Below are positions 1-7,625 of a DNA stretch of 64,000 nucleotides, one piece after another (the first letter of the stretch is position 1; each line of letters starts with the position of its first letter). The notes beneath the pieces were generated by a model, which did not search any database, was not told the DNA's origin, and worked only from the letters and a program-made list of their open reading frames with translations. The stretch is from the NCBI RefSeq assembly GCF_000194155.1, contig NZ_GL877880.1, positions 322,975 to 386,974 of the forward strand, given 5' to 3'. The translations under genes were made by a program, and so were the position numbers. Source of the DNA: Saccharopolyspora spinosa NRRL 18395. Its GTDB lineage: Bacteria; Actinomycetota; Actinomycetes; Mycobacteriales; Pseudonocardiaceae.

Positions 1-1
1 A

Positions 2-382
2 CTGCTGGAGCTGTTCGGCGTCGGCCCCGAAACCGCCGGCCAGCTGCTGACCTCCGCCGGGGACAACCCCGAACGCATGCGCTCCGAAGCAGCGTTCGCG
101 CACCTGACCGCGGCCGCACCGATCCCCGCGTCCTCCGGCCGCACCCACCGCCACCGCCTCAACCGCGGCGGCGACCGCGCCGCCAACAACGCCCTGCACA
201 CCATCGTCCTGGTCCGCATGCGCCACGACGAACGCACCCGCGCCTACGTCCAACGCCGCACCAAGGAAGGACTCTCGAAGAAAGAGATCATGCGCTGCCT
301 CAAACGATTCGTCGCCCGCGAGGTCTACCCCGCCCTGGCCCCCACACAAGTCACCCAAAACGACCTTGCACCCGCCGCTTGA
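2..382 (+). CDS. IS110-family transposase, C-terminal part (cut by window edge)
   Basis: The reading frame is open from the first bases of the window and ends at a TGA at 380-382, so only the last ~126 residues are visible. The protein carries the conserved C-terminal Transposase_20 region of IS110-type recombinases: a helix-hairpin-helix-like start (LFGVGPETAGQLL), an ERMRSEAAFAHL segment, then RGGDRAANNALHTIVLVRM. IS110 enzymes are DEDD recombinases that move a circular intermediate. The DEDD catalytic residues lie upstream of the window, so whether the copy is intact cannot be judged. The tail ends in a degenerate stretch and a TGACATCTATAGGAG junction. The family call is confident; activity is unknown. 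Confidence 0.8.
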   Translation: MLELFGVGPETAGQLLTSAGDNPERMRSEAAFAHLTAAAPIPASSGRTHRHRLNRGGDRAANNALHTIVLVRMRHDERTRAYVQRRTKEGLSKKEIMRCLKRFVAREVYPALAPTQVTQNDLAPAA

Positions 383-397
383 CATCTATAGGAGCAT

Positions 398-529
398 CCG
401 TTCGCGCCTTCTACCAACGTGAACAGGCCGTTCGCCGCACACCAACAACCCACGGCCAACGTCAGGAGAATGAAGCGAACGGACCGTTCGCGCCTTCAAC
501 CGACGTGAACAGGCCGTTCGCCGCACACC
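398..529. repeat. Two 46-bp direct repeats with an internal palindrome
   Basis: Bases 398-443 and 484-529 are the same 46-bp sequence with two mismatches, offset by 86 bp. A perfect 8-1-8 palindrome (GCGAACGG-A-CCGTTCGC, 475-491) overlaps the start of the second copy. They lie directly downstream of the IS110 reading frame and may be part of the element's non-coding end. In the rest of the gap between the IS tail and the TetR gene (530-915) I see no gene or clear structure. Confidence 0.7.
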
Positions 530-915
530 GATCGGCGCGGAAGCAGACCGCTCCCGCCCGCTGGGGCCGCCACGGGGAACCGCCCGGCAGAACGAGTTCC
601 CAAACAGCCTCTACCGCGCCGAAAATTGCTCATTAAGCCTCCTCGTGGATCCCGGCTGGCGTGGAACAGACCAGTGCGCAAGAGCGTCCCCTGCGGACGA
701 CCTGACGGCGCGCCTCCCAAGGCGGCACGATCCGGCAGAGGCTGGTAATGGGCGTCGGCGACCGGTTACCGTTGGGTGAACACCGTTTACTGACTGTCGC
801 CGACGTGGCGAATTCGGCCTCGCTCGCCCGATGGAAACAGAGCGGCTGGATGGGCCACAATCACGGGCGGCCGATCGGGGAGGCAGGGTCGTCCACGGAA
901 ACACTGGAGTGGCAC

Positions 916-1623
916 ATGACCGAGGTGACTCGGCGCGAGCGGCTTCGCGCGGCCACCGAACTGGAGATCCGCCAGCATGCGCGGGCGCTGCTCGTCGGGC
1001 ATGGGCGCGACGCGGTGACGCTGCGGGCGATCGCGCGGGAACTGGGCATCACCGCGCCCGCGCTGTACCGGTACTACGAGTCCCGCGAAGACCTGCTCCG
1101 CCAGCTCTGCGACGACATCTGCGCCGACCTGGCGACCGAGCTGCACACGGCGCTGGAACCGGCGGGCGGCGAGTTCCTGGAAAAGATCTTCGCGGTCTGC
1201 CACCGGTTCCGGCGCTGGGCGCTGGCGCACCCGGAGGAGTTCGCGCTGGTATTCGCCACCCCGCAGGGCGAGGAGGGGAAGCGTCAGCAGGACCAGTTCG
1301 CCGGGGTCTTCCTGGGCATCGTCGGGCCGTTCCTGGTCGAAGGCGCGATGAAGATCAACTCCGAACCGGCGCTGCCGTTCGAGTTGCCGGACCTGTCGGA
1401 GCAGCAGGAAGCGCTGGCGGCGGCCTTGTCCACCGAGGGCATCGAGGTCCCGCCGGGAGCCCTGCGCCCTGACGCGGTGTACTTCCTGCTGCGCTGGTGG
1501 GTCCGCCTGTACGGCTACGTGGCGCTGGAGGTCTTCGGCCGCTTCCCGTTCAACCTGAAGTACGCCGACCGGCTGTTCGACTCGATGCTCAACGAGCTGA
1601 CCCACGAGCTCGGCCTCGCCTGA
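916..1623 (+). CDS. TetR/AcrR-family transcriptional regulator
   Basis: This is a 235-residue one-component repressor-type protein. The N-terminal helix-turn-helix spans about residues 10-55, with the typical AIARELGITAPALYRYYES recognition region. The C-terminal ligand-binding half contains the WALAHPEEFALVFATP pattern seen in TetR proteins with a WHG-type C-terminal domain. The ATG at 916 is chosen because GGAG lies 6 bases upstream and the protein then begins a few residues before the HTH, as usual in the family. An upstream in-frame start would add 56 residues with no family-like sequence. No partner gene is adjacent, so the regulated target is unknown. It sits between an IS remnant and a decayed regulator. 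Confidence 0.88.
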   Translation: MTEVTRRERLRAATELEIRQHARALLVGHGRDAVTLRAIARELGITAPALYRYYESREDLLRQLCDDICADLATELHTALEPAGGEFLEKIFAVCHRFRRWALAHPEEFALVFATPQGEEGKRQQDQFAGVFLGIVGPFLVEGAMKINSEPALPFELPDLSEQQEALAAALSTEGIEVPPGALRPDAVYFLLRWWVRLYGYVALEVFGRFPFNLKYADRLFDSMLNELTHELGLA

Positions 1624-1744
1624 ACCTGGCTTCCGGACGGCGCATCCACCTGAGTCCGATCAGAGCAAAGTCGATCTGTTCGCGCAGTCCCGATCAACCC
1701 GGGGTGCTTTCGGGTCGCGGACGGATCATCGTGTCGGGGCCCAG

Positions 1745-1905
1745 CGCCCCGTTCGGCGTCGTGGGTTCCGCGATCGGGTCGAATCCGCGCAGGTTGACGT
1801 TGCAGTTCGCCGTCCGGGAACCGGTCCCGCATCCGGTGCGCCCAGTGCACCGCGAGCGTCGACTTGCCGCCGGCGGTGCCATCGATGGTCGACAACAAGA
1901 CCACG
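1745..1905 (-). pseudogene. Remnant of an AfsR/SARP-type NB-ARC regulator
   Basis: On the minus strand the translation reads VVLLSTIDGTAGGKSTLAVH at about 1904-1845, continues into WAHRMRDRFPDGELQ, and after a frame change continues NVNLRGFDP to about 1745. This is the Walker A region and following segment of the NB-ARC ATPase domain of AfsR/SARP-like regulators. The frameshift and the absence of any DNA-binding or TPR parts show a decayed fragment of about 50 codons. No other gene is recognised in 1624-2273. A stretch near 2000-2130 stays open on the plus strand but matches no family I know. Confidence 0.65.
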
Positions 1906-2273
1906 CCGTCGCCCGCGCCTCGCGCCGAGCCAGGCCTAACCCGGCGGTCTGGCATGCTCGTCCGAGCTAGCTCGGGGCTTCGCCCGCCTGGAACTCAGCC
2001 CGTACAACAGCTTTTTCATGCTGGCCGCGTTTGTGCACGCCACCGGCCTGGCCCGTTCGCTGCCGCTGACCAACCGCGATCGGCAAACGCACTGCCAGGG
2101 GCGGGAAAGTCCGAGGTGTCATCAACTCGCAGTAGCGCGTCGTCGACGTGACCGAAGTGCGGCGCGCGACGCCGCTGAACGCCCAGGCCGTCACTTTGCC
2201 CGGCTGCGGCGGAAACCCGGGGAGCAGAAACGGCGGCTCGTCTGAGACAGTCCACCGTTTCGCTGGCCCGGGA

Positions 2274-3239
2274 TCAGAAACCGGTGATGGCGGAGATGTT
2301 GCCCTTGTGCAGGTTCTCGATCACGTTGCGGGCGTCGCGGTACTTGTAGGAGCCCGACTCGAACAGCAGGTAGGCGTCGCCCTTGTACTCAGTGATGCCC
2401 TCGGCCATGCTCGGCGCGCGGAAGCACTTGGTGGACGGCTTGTCGATGTCGGTCGCGCCCTTGTCCACCACGAAGATGTTGCTGCGCTTGTCGCGGCCGT
2501 AGGACGTGCTGAAGATGAACTTGTCCTTCGTGACCATCAGGCCCTGAGTCTTGGTGGGCACCTCGTAGCCGTGCTCAGTGGTCAGCGAGCCGTTCGCGTT
2601 GATCTTGTATGAGAACATCTTGCCGCGGCCGCCGTCGTTGAACTTGCCCGCGTACAGGGTGTCGCCGTAGCTGGAGATGAACGACGCCGCATACACCCGG
2701 CGCGCCTCGCCGTCCTGCTTGACGTACGGGACGCCGCCCTTCTTCATCGCGGCCCGGAGGTCGGCCAGCTTGTACTTGCGGATCGTGTCCCATTTGCCGG
2801 AGTCGCGGCCCTGCACGAACGCCCAGCCCCGGCTAACCGTGATGCCACCGACGTGCGCCTCGGCGATGGCGACCGTGCCGGCGTGCTTGCCGGTCTTCGG
2901 GTCGATGCCGACGATGTGCGCGTCCTGGCCCTTCTCCCCGTACTCCGTCACGAGCAGCAGGTCGTTGTTGGGGCCGTCCCAGTTGTACCAGGGCGAAATG
3001 CCCTGCGGCGTCAGCTTGTCGAGACCCGGGACCGCCGGCCCCTTGGCGAAGGCCTTGTCGTAGACGTGCGACGCGGACGGGCCGCTGTAGAACGGGCCGT
3101 CGCCGCTGGCGTCCGACTCGCACTTGATGCCCTGGTCGGTGACGCCTTCTTCGGGCGCAGCGACACCCGTCGCCGCGGTACCGACGAAGAACGCACCGCT
3201 GAGAACGGTGATCGCAGCTTTCCGGAGCAGGCTGTTCAT
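2274..3239 (-). CDS. Secreted protein of unknown function
   Basis: This is a 321-residue protein with a clear Sec signal peptide (charged NSLLRK, hydrophobic AAITVLSGAFFVGTAATG, cleavage near GVAA-AP). The GTG/ATG choice favours ATG at 3239, which has GAGAGG 4 bases upstream and places the signal peptide at the N-terminus. The mature part has repeating short segments of the type DNDLLLVTEYG, HIVGIDPKTGK, GDTLYAGKFNDGG, DKFIFSTSYGRD and NIFVVDKG, which suggests a beta-propeller-like fold of small sheets. Two mature Cys residues (in IKCESD and STKCFRAP) could form a disulfide. I do not recognise a family. It is a single gene with no evident operon. Confidence 0.75.
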   Translation of the reverse strand: MNSLLRKAAITVLSGAFFVGTAATGVAAPEEGVTDQGIKCESDASGDGPFYSGPSASHVYDKAFAKGPAVPGLDKLTPQGISPWYNWDGPNNDLLLVTEYGEKGQDAHIVGIDPKTGKHAGTVAIAEAHVGGITVSRGWAFVQGRDSGKWDTIRKYKLADLRAAMKKGGVPYVKQDGEARRVYAASFISSYGDTLYAGKFNDGGRGKMFSYKINANGSLTTEHGYEVPTKTQGLMVTKDKFIFSTSYGRDKRSNIFVVDKGATDIDKPSTKCFRAPSMAEGITEYKGDAYLLFESGSYKYRDARNVIENLHKGNISAITGF

Positions 3240-3455
3240 CGTGCCTCTCAACATCTCGGCATCAGGTCGTACACCGGTGAGACGCACCTCGGCCGCATCG
3301 GTTCCAACCGAGATCCACTTATCGTTCACCGTCTGGTCACGCAGTCACGGACGCCGGTCGAGGACTTCGGTCGAACACCCCAACGCCGCATAGGCCATCC
3401 CGTGCAAGGCGCATATCCGCCAGTTCTGCGGGGCGAAATATGGTGGACTGCGGAC

Positions 3456-4283
3456 ATGACGATCCCTCAGCAGGACAAGGCAAAGACTTTCCACTCACTG
3501 CACGCCGAACGGGCGCCGCTGGTCCTGCCCAACGCCTGGGACTCGGCCAGCGCACGGCTCATCGAGGACGCCGGGGCGACGGCGGTGGCGACCACGAGCG
3601 CGGGCGTCGCGTGGAGCCTCGGTGCCGCCGACGGCAACGCGCTCGACCGACGGCTCGCCATCGAGCTGATCGCACGCGTCGCCGCCACCGTCGACCTGCC
3701 GGTCACCGCCGACATCGAGAGCGGTTTCGCCGAAGACCCCGCCGGTGTCGGGGAAACCATCCGCCTGGTGCTGGACGCCGGCGCGATCGGCGTCAACATC
3801 GAAGACGGTGTCGGACCGTCGCTTCGCCCGGTCGAAGAGCAGGTCGCGCGCATCGCAGCTGCTCGCGCGGCGGCCGACGCCGCGCAAATCCCGCTGTTCA
3901 TCAACGCACGCACCGATCCCTTCCTCCGTCCCGTGCACGACGATCCGGCAGAGCGGTTGCGCGATGCCATCGCCCGCGCGGCCGCCTATGCGGAGGCCGG
4001 CGCGGACGGGATCTTCGTTCCCGGAACGACCGATGTCGCGGTGATCTCCGAGCTGGCGACGAACATCGAACGGCCGTTGAACGTCCTGGCCAGTCCTGGC
4101 GCGCCCACCGTCGCGGAACTGGCCGAGGCCGGAGCCGCTCGCATCAGCCTCGGCGCAGCAGTCGCGCAGGCCGCATATGCCGTGGCGCGCCGGGGGATTC
4201 GGGAAGCGCTGGAGCACGGCAGCTACGACACGATCGCCGACACCGTGGACTTCTCGGACTTCAACGCCCTGTTTCGCAATTGA
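3456..4283 (+). CDS. PEP mutase / isocitrate lyase family protein
   Basis: The 275-residue protein belongs to the phosphoenolpyruvate mutase/isocitrate lyase superfamily, TIM-barrel enzymes that make or break C-C or P-C bonds next to a Mg-bound 2-oxoacid. Visible landmarks are LPNAWDSASARLIEDAG at the N-terminus, the metal-binding DIESGFAEDP segment near residue 86, GVNIEDG near 112, and INARTDPF near 149. The KKCGH-type catalytic loop of true isocitrate lyases is absent, so a PEP mutase, 2-methylisocitrate-lyase-like or oxaloacetate-decarboxylase-like reaction is more likely. The substrate cannot be told. The ATG at 3456 is in a suitable position but lacks a strong ribosome binding site. No partner genes are adjacent. 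Confidence 0.85.
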   Translation: MTIPQQDKAKTFHSLHAERAPLVLPNAWDSASARLIEDAGATAVATTSAGVAWSLGAADGNALDRRLAIELIARVAATVDLPVTADIESGFAEDPAGVGETIRLVLDAGAIGVNIEDGVGPSLRPVEEQVARIAAARAAADAAQIPLFINARTDPFLRPVHDDPAERLRDAIARAAAYAEAGADGIFVPGTTDVAVISELATNIERPLNVLASPGAPTVAELAEAGAARISLGAAVAQAAYAVARRGIREALEHGSYDTIADTVDFSDFNALFRN

Positions 4284-4400
4284 CCTGTCCGGGCAGGGCA
4301 CTGGCACGTTCGACGCAAACCTACCGCCGACGCGAATTTTCGCGCGGTTCGAGTGAACCTAGGCCGCCGACAGGCGTCCAATGAACAAGCGGACGTTGCA

Positions 4401-4556
4401 CTAGTGTCCTGCGCTGGAAGTTCGTTGGTTAGTTTGATATGGTCCGTGAATGGCGGATTCTGATGTCGAGTTCGTTTTGAGTGATGACGAGCGTGATCCG
4501 AGATCCTCAACTCCCTGCACAAATATATCTCACGAATTTCTGGCGCAGGACACTAG
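4401..4556. mobile_element. IS630-type MITE (156 bp) with TA target duplication
   Basis: Bases 4401-4425 and 4532-4556 are inverted repeats matching at 22 of 25 positions (CTAGTGTCCTGCGC outer part), and a TA dinucleotide flanks each end (4402-4403, 4554-4555). That is the insertion signature of the IS630/Tc1 group. Just inside the left end a short reading frame begins MADSDVEFVLSDDER, resembling the first residues of an IS630 transposase, and then breaks off. The element is therefore an internally deleted, non-autonomous derivative. Its right end stops at the AGGAGG ribosome binding site of the following lipoprotein gene. Confidence 0.75.
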
Positions 4557-4567
4557 GAGGTCAAGTC

Positions 4568-5155
4568 GTGTTGCACAGGTCGGTGCGAGTGCTCGGTTCG
4601 GCGGTGGCGATCGGCGCCGCGCTGCTGCTTTCGGCTTGCGGTCAGCAACCACCGCCGCCGAACCTGGCCCAAACCGGTGACATCGGCCACCGTCCCATCG
4701 TGATGGACAGCCCGCCCCCGTCCGCCATCGCGTCCACAGTGGAGCCATCCGCACCGGAAACCAAGATCGCGACCACGACGAAGACCACCGAAAGACAACC
4801 GGCGCCCCAGCAGCCGGCACCTGAGAAGCAGTTCTACGCGGCCACGTACGTTGACGGCACCAACCAGAAGCTGGTGCAGCAGCCGAGTGAATTCATCCAC
4901 CCCAACGTCACCGGCGAGCACGCCAGCGAAGTGAAGCTGATGAACCTCGACTGGTCGAAGTGGGGCGAGAACGGCGCCGTGGGCTACGGCAGCGCGTACA
5001 TCACCGGCGGTGGCGGCCCACCCGAAACCGTGAACGGCGTGCAGTTGATCCTGGACAACCCGAAGATGCACAACGGGAAGATGCAGTACACGCACTACCT
5101 GGTCGTCTGGCCGCAACAAGACGCCCCTGACGAAGGCCAACTCCACACCCTCTGA
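4568..5155 (+). CDS. Lipoprotein of unknown function
   Basis: This is a 195-residue secreted lipoprotein. From a GTG at 4568 the product starts with a basic HRSVR segment, a hydrophobic stretch, and the lipobox LLSAC. Cys would be diacylated and anchor the protein on the outside of the membrane. A perfect AGGAGG sits 7 bases upstream, which fixes the start. After the Cys comes a Pro/Thr/Lys-rich linker (to about residue 90) and then a compact domain with EVKLMNLDWSKWGENGAVGYG and VNGVQLILDNP, which I do not recognise. The upstream region belongs to the inserted MITE, so the gene's promoter may lie inside or beyond that element. Confidence 0.82.
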   Translation: MLHRSVRVLGSAVAIGAALLLSACGQQPPPPNLAQTGDIGHRPIVMDSPPPSAIASTVEPSAPETKIATTTKTTERQPAPQQPAPEKQFYAATYVDGTNQKLVQQPSEFIHPNVTGEHASEVKLMNLDWSKWGENGAVGYGSAYITGGGGPPETVNGVQLILDNPKMHNGKMQYTHYLVVWPQQDAPDEGQLHTL

Positions 5156-5172
5156 GCCCGTTGCACGACAGG

Positions 5173-5213
5173 TGGAGGGCGCCTCCGAGCGAGTTGCTCG
5201 AAGGCGCCCTCCA
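5173..5213. terminator. Bidirectional hairpin terminator
   Basis: An 18-bp stem with one G-T type mismatch (5173-5190 / 5196-5213) and a 5-base loop lies between the convergent lipoprotein and acyl-CoA oxidase genes. No long T-run follows, as is common for actinomycete terminators. Confidence 0.7.
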
Positions 5214-5236
5214 TCCAGTTCGAACCGCCGGGGCGG

Positions 5237-7171
5237 TCACGATGTTTCGTGGGCATGCTGGGCATGCTGGGCTTCCTGCCGACGGGCCTCGGCGCCGGTG
5301 GCGATCGGGGCTGTGAGCCACTGGCGGGGCAGGCCGAAGGCCGTCACCAGGTCCACCGCGTGCGGGCGGAGCTGGCCGCACAGCGCGTTGATCGCCTCGG
5401 TGATCGCCTTCGAGCGACGCGGCGTGATCCGCTCGTGCTCCAGGAACCAGCCGCTATCAGCCTCGATGTTGGACAGCACGTACAGGTCGCACAACTTGTT
5501 CAGCAACGCAGCGGTGCGCCGGTCGCGGCAACGTTCGATCGCCGCTACGAACGCCTCCAGCACGATGCGGTCCACGTGCACGCGGGCCGCGCGCAGCACG
5601 TGGTCCTGCGCGTTGTTGAAGACCTCGAAGGCGTTTTCGCGGTTGGCCTTCCGCAGCCGGCGGCCGAGCCCGTCGAGGACGTGCCGCTCGCGGTCGTCGA
5701 ACAGCTTCAGCTGCCAGCCGCGGTCGAGGATGTCGTCCTTGCCCGAGCCGTCGATGATCCGCTGCACCAGGGAACGCGTCGCGGTCCGCTCGATCACCGC
5801 ACCGACGAACTGGTCGGCGACGAACTTCGCCATGCCCAGCGTGCCAAGGTCGTCAAACTGGTCCTTGTAATTCGTCAGCAGGCCCTTGGCGACCAGCTGC
5901 AGCAGCACCGTGTTGTCGCCCTCGAACGTGGTGAAGACGTCGGTGTCGGCTTTGAGCTGGGCCAGCTGGTTCTCCGCTAGGTAACCCGCGCCGCCGCAGG
6001 CCTCGCGGCAGGTCTGGATGGTCTGCGTCGCGTGCCAGGTCGACATCGCCTTCAGGCCCGCGGCGCGGGATTCCAGCTCGCGCTGCTCCCGCTCGCCGCC
6101 CGGCGCATCGTGCAAAGTGGACACCAGCTCTTCCTGCGCGAAGTGCAGGGCGAAGGTCTTCGCCAGCGCGGGCAGGAGCTTCCGCTGGTGCGCCAGGTAA
6201 TCCAGTACCACGGTCTCCCGGCCGGTGCCGGGGCGCTCGAACTGGCGGCGGGCGTCGCCGTAGCGCAGGGCAATCTCCAGCGCCAGCTTCGTCGCGCTGC
6301 CGGCGGTGCCGGCGACCGAGATCCGGCCGCGGATCAGGGTGCCGAGCATGGTGAAGAACCGTTTGCTCTGGCTGGCGATCGGGCTGCGGTAGGTGCCGTC
6401 CGGATCGACGTCGGCGTAGCGGTTGAGCAGCGCCTCGCGCGGGATCCGCACCTGGTCGAAGGTGAGCCGGCCGTTGTCGACGCCGTTGAGCCCGGCCTTG
6501 CGCCCGCAGTCCTCGATCCGCACGCCCGGCAGGGCCTGCCCGGCCTCGTCGCGGATCGGCACCAGCAGCGCGTGCACGCCGTGGCTCTTGTCGCCGGTGA
6601 TCAGCTGGGCGAACACGACCGCCAGCCGGCCGTCCCGGGCGGCGTTGCCGATGTACTCCTTGCGGGCCGCTTCGTGCGGCGTATGCACCACGAACTCCTG
6701 CGTCGCCGCGTCGTACGTCGCGGTGGTGCGCAGGTGCTGGACGTCGGAGCCGTGGCCGGTCTCGGTCATCGCGAAGCAGCCCGGCAGGTCCAGGCTGATG
6801 ATGTCGCGCAGGTAGCGCTCGTGGTGGCGCTCGGTGCCCAGCGCGACGACCGCGCCGCCGAACAGTCCCCATTGGACGCCGGCCTTGACCATCAGGGACA
6901 GGTTGCCAGCCAGCATCTCCAGCGAGACCACCGCACCGCCGGTGTCGCCGCGGCCGCCGTAGGCGACCGGGAAGCCGAGGTCGGTGATGCCGGACTTGGC
7001 CAGCAGGCGCAGCTGTTCGAGGGTCTGCGCGCGGTGGCTCTCGGTGTCGAGGTCGTCGCCCGGCTGGAGCGGGACACCATCGAGTGCGTCGCGGACTTGC
7101 TTGCGGATGCCGGCCCAGCGGCCGTCCAGCAGGGTAGCGAGCTCGCCTGCGTCGAATCCGGTGGTTCCCAT
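5237..7171 (-). CDS. Acyl-CoA oxidase / acyl-CoA dehydrogenase family protein
   Basis: The 644-residue protein has the length and architecture of acyl-CoA oxidases rather than the ~380-residue dehydrogenases. It shows the FAD/substrate loop FAMTETGHGSDVQHL near residue 145, a middle beta domain, CREACGGAGYLAENQLAQ, and the VFTTFEGDNTVLLQL segment that contains the family's catalytic Glu, followed by a long helical C-terminal ACOX domain. It would oxidise acyl-CoA to trans-2-enoyl-CoA with FAD. The ATG at 7171 is preferred because GTGGAGG stands 5 bases upstream; the GTG four codons earlier lies within that site. A TetR-family remnant and a small palindrome lie just upstream on the other strand. 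Confidence 0.88.
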   Translation of the reverse strand: MGTTGFDAGELATLLDGRWAGIRKQVRDALDGVPLQPGDDLDTESHRAQTLEQLRLLAKSGITDLGFPVAYGGRGDTGGAVVSLEMLAGNLSLMVKAGVQWGLFGGAVVALGTERHHERYLRDIISLDLPGCFAMTETGHGSDVQHLRTTATYDAATQEFVVHTPHEAARKEYIGNAARDGRLAVVFAQLITGDKSHGVHALLVPIRDEAGQALPGVRIEDCGRKAGLNGVDNGRLTFDQVRIPREALLNRYADVDPDGTYRSPIASQSKRFFTMLGTLIRGRISVAGTAGSATKLALEIALRYGDARRQFERPGTGRETVVLDYLAHQRKLLPALAKTFALHFAQEELVSTLHDAPGGEREQRELESRAAGLKAMSTWHATQTIQTCREACGGAGYLAENQLAQLKADTDVFTTFEGDNTVLLQLVAKGLLTNYKDQFDDLGTLGMAKFVADQFVGAVIERTATRSLVQRIIDGSGKDDILDRGWQLKLFDDRERHVLDGLGRRLRKANRENAFEVFNNAQDHVLRAARVHVDRIVLEAFVAAIERCRDRRTAALLNKLCDLYVLSNIEADSGWFLEHERITPRRSKAITEAINALCGQLRPHAVDLVTAFGLPRQWLTAPIATGAEARRQEAQHAQHAHETS

Positions 7172-7210
7172 CGCGGCCTCCACTCGTCGGTACCGGCCAC
7201 TCCGAGCTTA

Positions 7211-7226
7211 GTTACCGACGAGTAAC
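7211..7226. promoter_or_regulatory. Candidate TetR-type operator
   Basis: GTTAC-CGACGA-GTAAC is a perfect 5-6-5 inverted repeat in the short region between the divergent acyl-CoA oxidase gene and the TetR remnant, 40 bp upstream of the oxidase start. TTAC/GTAA half-sites are common for TetR proteins controlling fatty-acid genes. The binding claim is inference. Confidence 0.4.
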
Positions 7227-7234
7227 ACCGCCAT

Positions 7235-7471
7235 GTGACCTACCTCGCCGGGCCCCGTCATACGGCTCTTGCCGTCCTGGTCATGCACCGGACACACCTG
7301 GCGACGCTGATCGGCGCGGCCCGGCCCGAGCTCGACGCGGAGTACCTGGCCAACGCGCTGCTTGCGGCCACCGGCGTCAAGCTCGTCGTCCACCAGCTGC
7401 GAGACCTCAGTATGGCTCGCGACCGAATCCTGGCGGGCATCGACACCCTCGTCACCGGCCTCGGCCTCTGA
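7235..7471 (+). pseudogene. C-terminal remnant of a TetR-family regulator
   Basis: The 78-codon frame ends in YLANALLAATGVKLVVHQLR and then GMARDRILAGIDTLVTGL-like sequence (DLSMARDRILAGIDTLVTGL), which is the usual last ~70 residues of a TetR-family ligand-binding domain. The helix-turn-helix domain is missing, so it cannot bind DNA. Its position, divergent from an acyl-CoA oxidase gene, matches a lost local repressor. A GTG at 7235 could start it but there is no ribosome binding site. It could still be translated as a small protein. Confidence 0.6.
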
Positions 7472-7562
7472 CCCCGCAAGCTCCCCCTCGAAACGAGCGA
7501 GGCGTGACCTCGGCCGAAATGCCCGGTCAGGGGCGCCACCACGCGCTCGACCTGCTGAAGAG

Positions 7563-7608
7563 CGAAGGGCGCCGCTGACCGGCTATGCCGGGTCAGCGGC
7601 GCCCTTCG
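7563..7608. terminator. Strong hairpin terminator of leuS
   Basis: A perfect 18-bp stem (7563-7580 / 7591-7608) with a 10-base loop lies 18 bases beyond the leuS stop codon. It also serves the convergent TetR remnant. Confidence 0.8.
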
Positions 7609-7625
7609 CCCGAAACTCGCCAGGG

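Noticed and set aside
1515..1955. A full gene on the minus strand around 1.5-1.95 kb
   Set aside because: It overlaps the TetR gene, and the regulator-like sequence needs a frame change, so only a remnant is supported.
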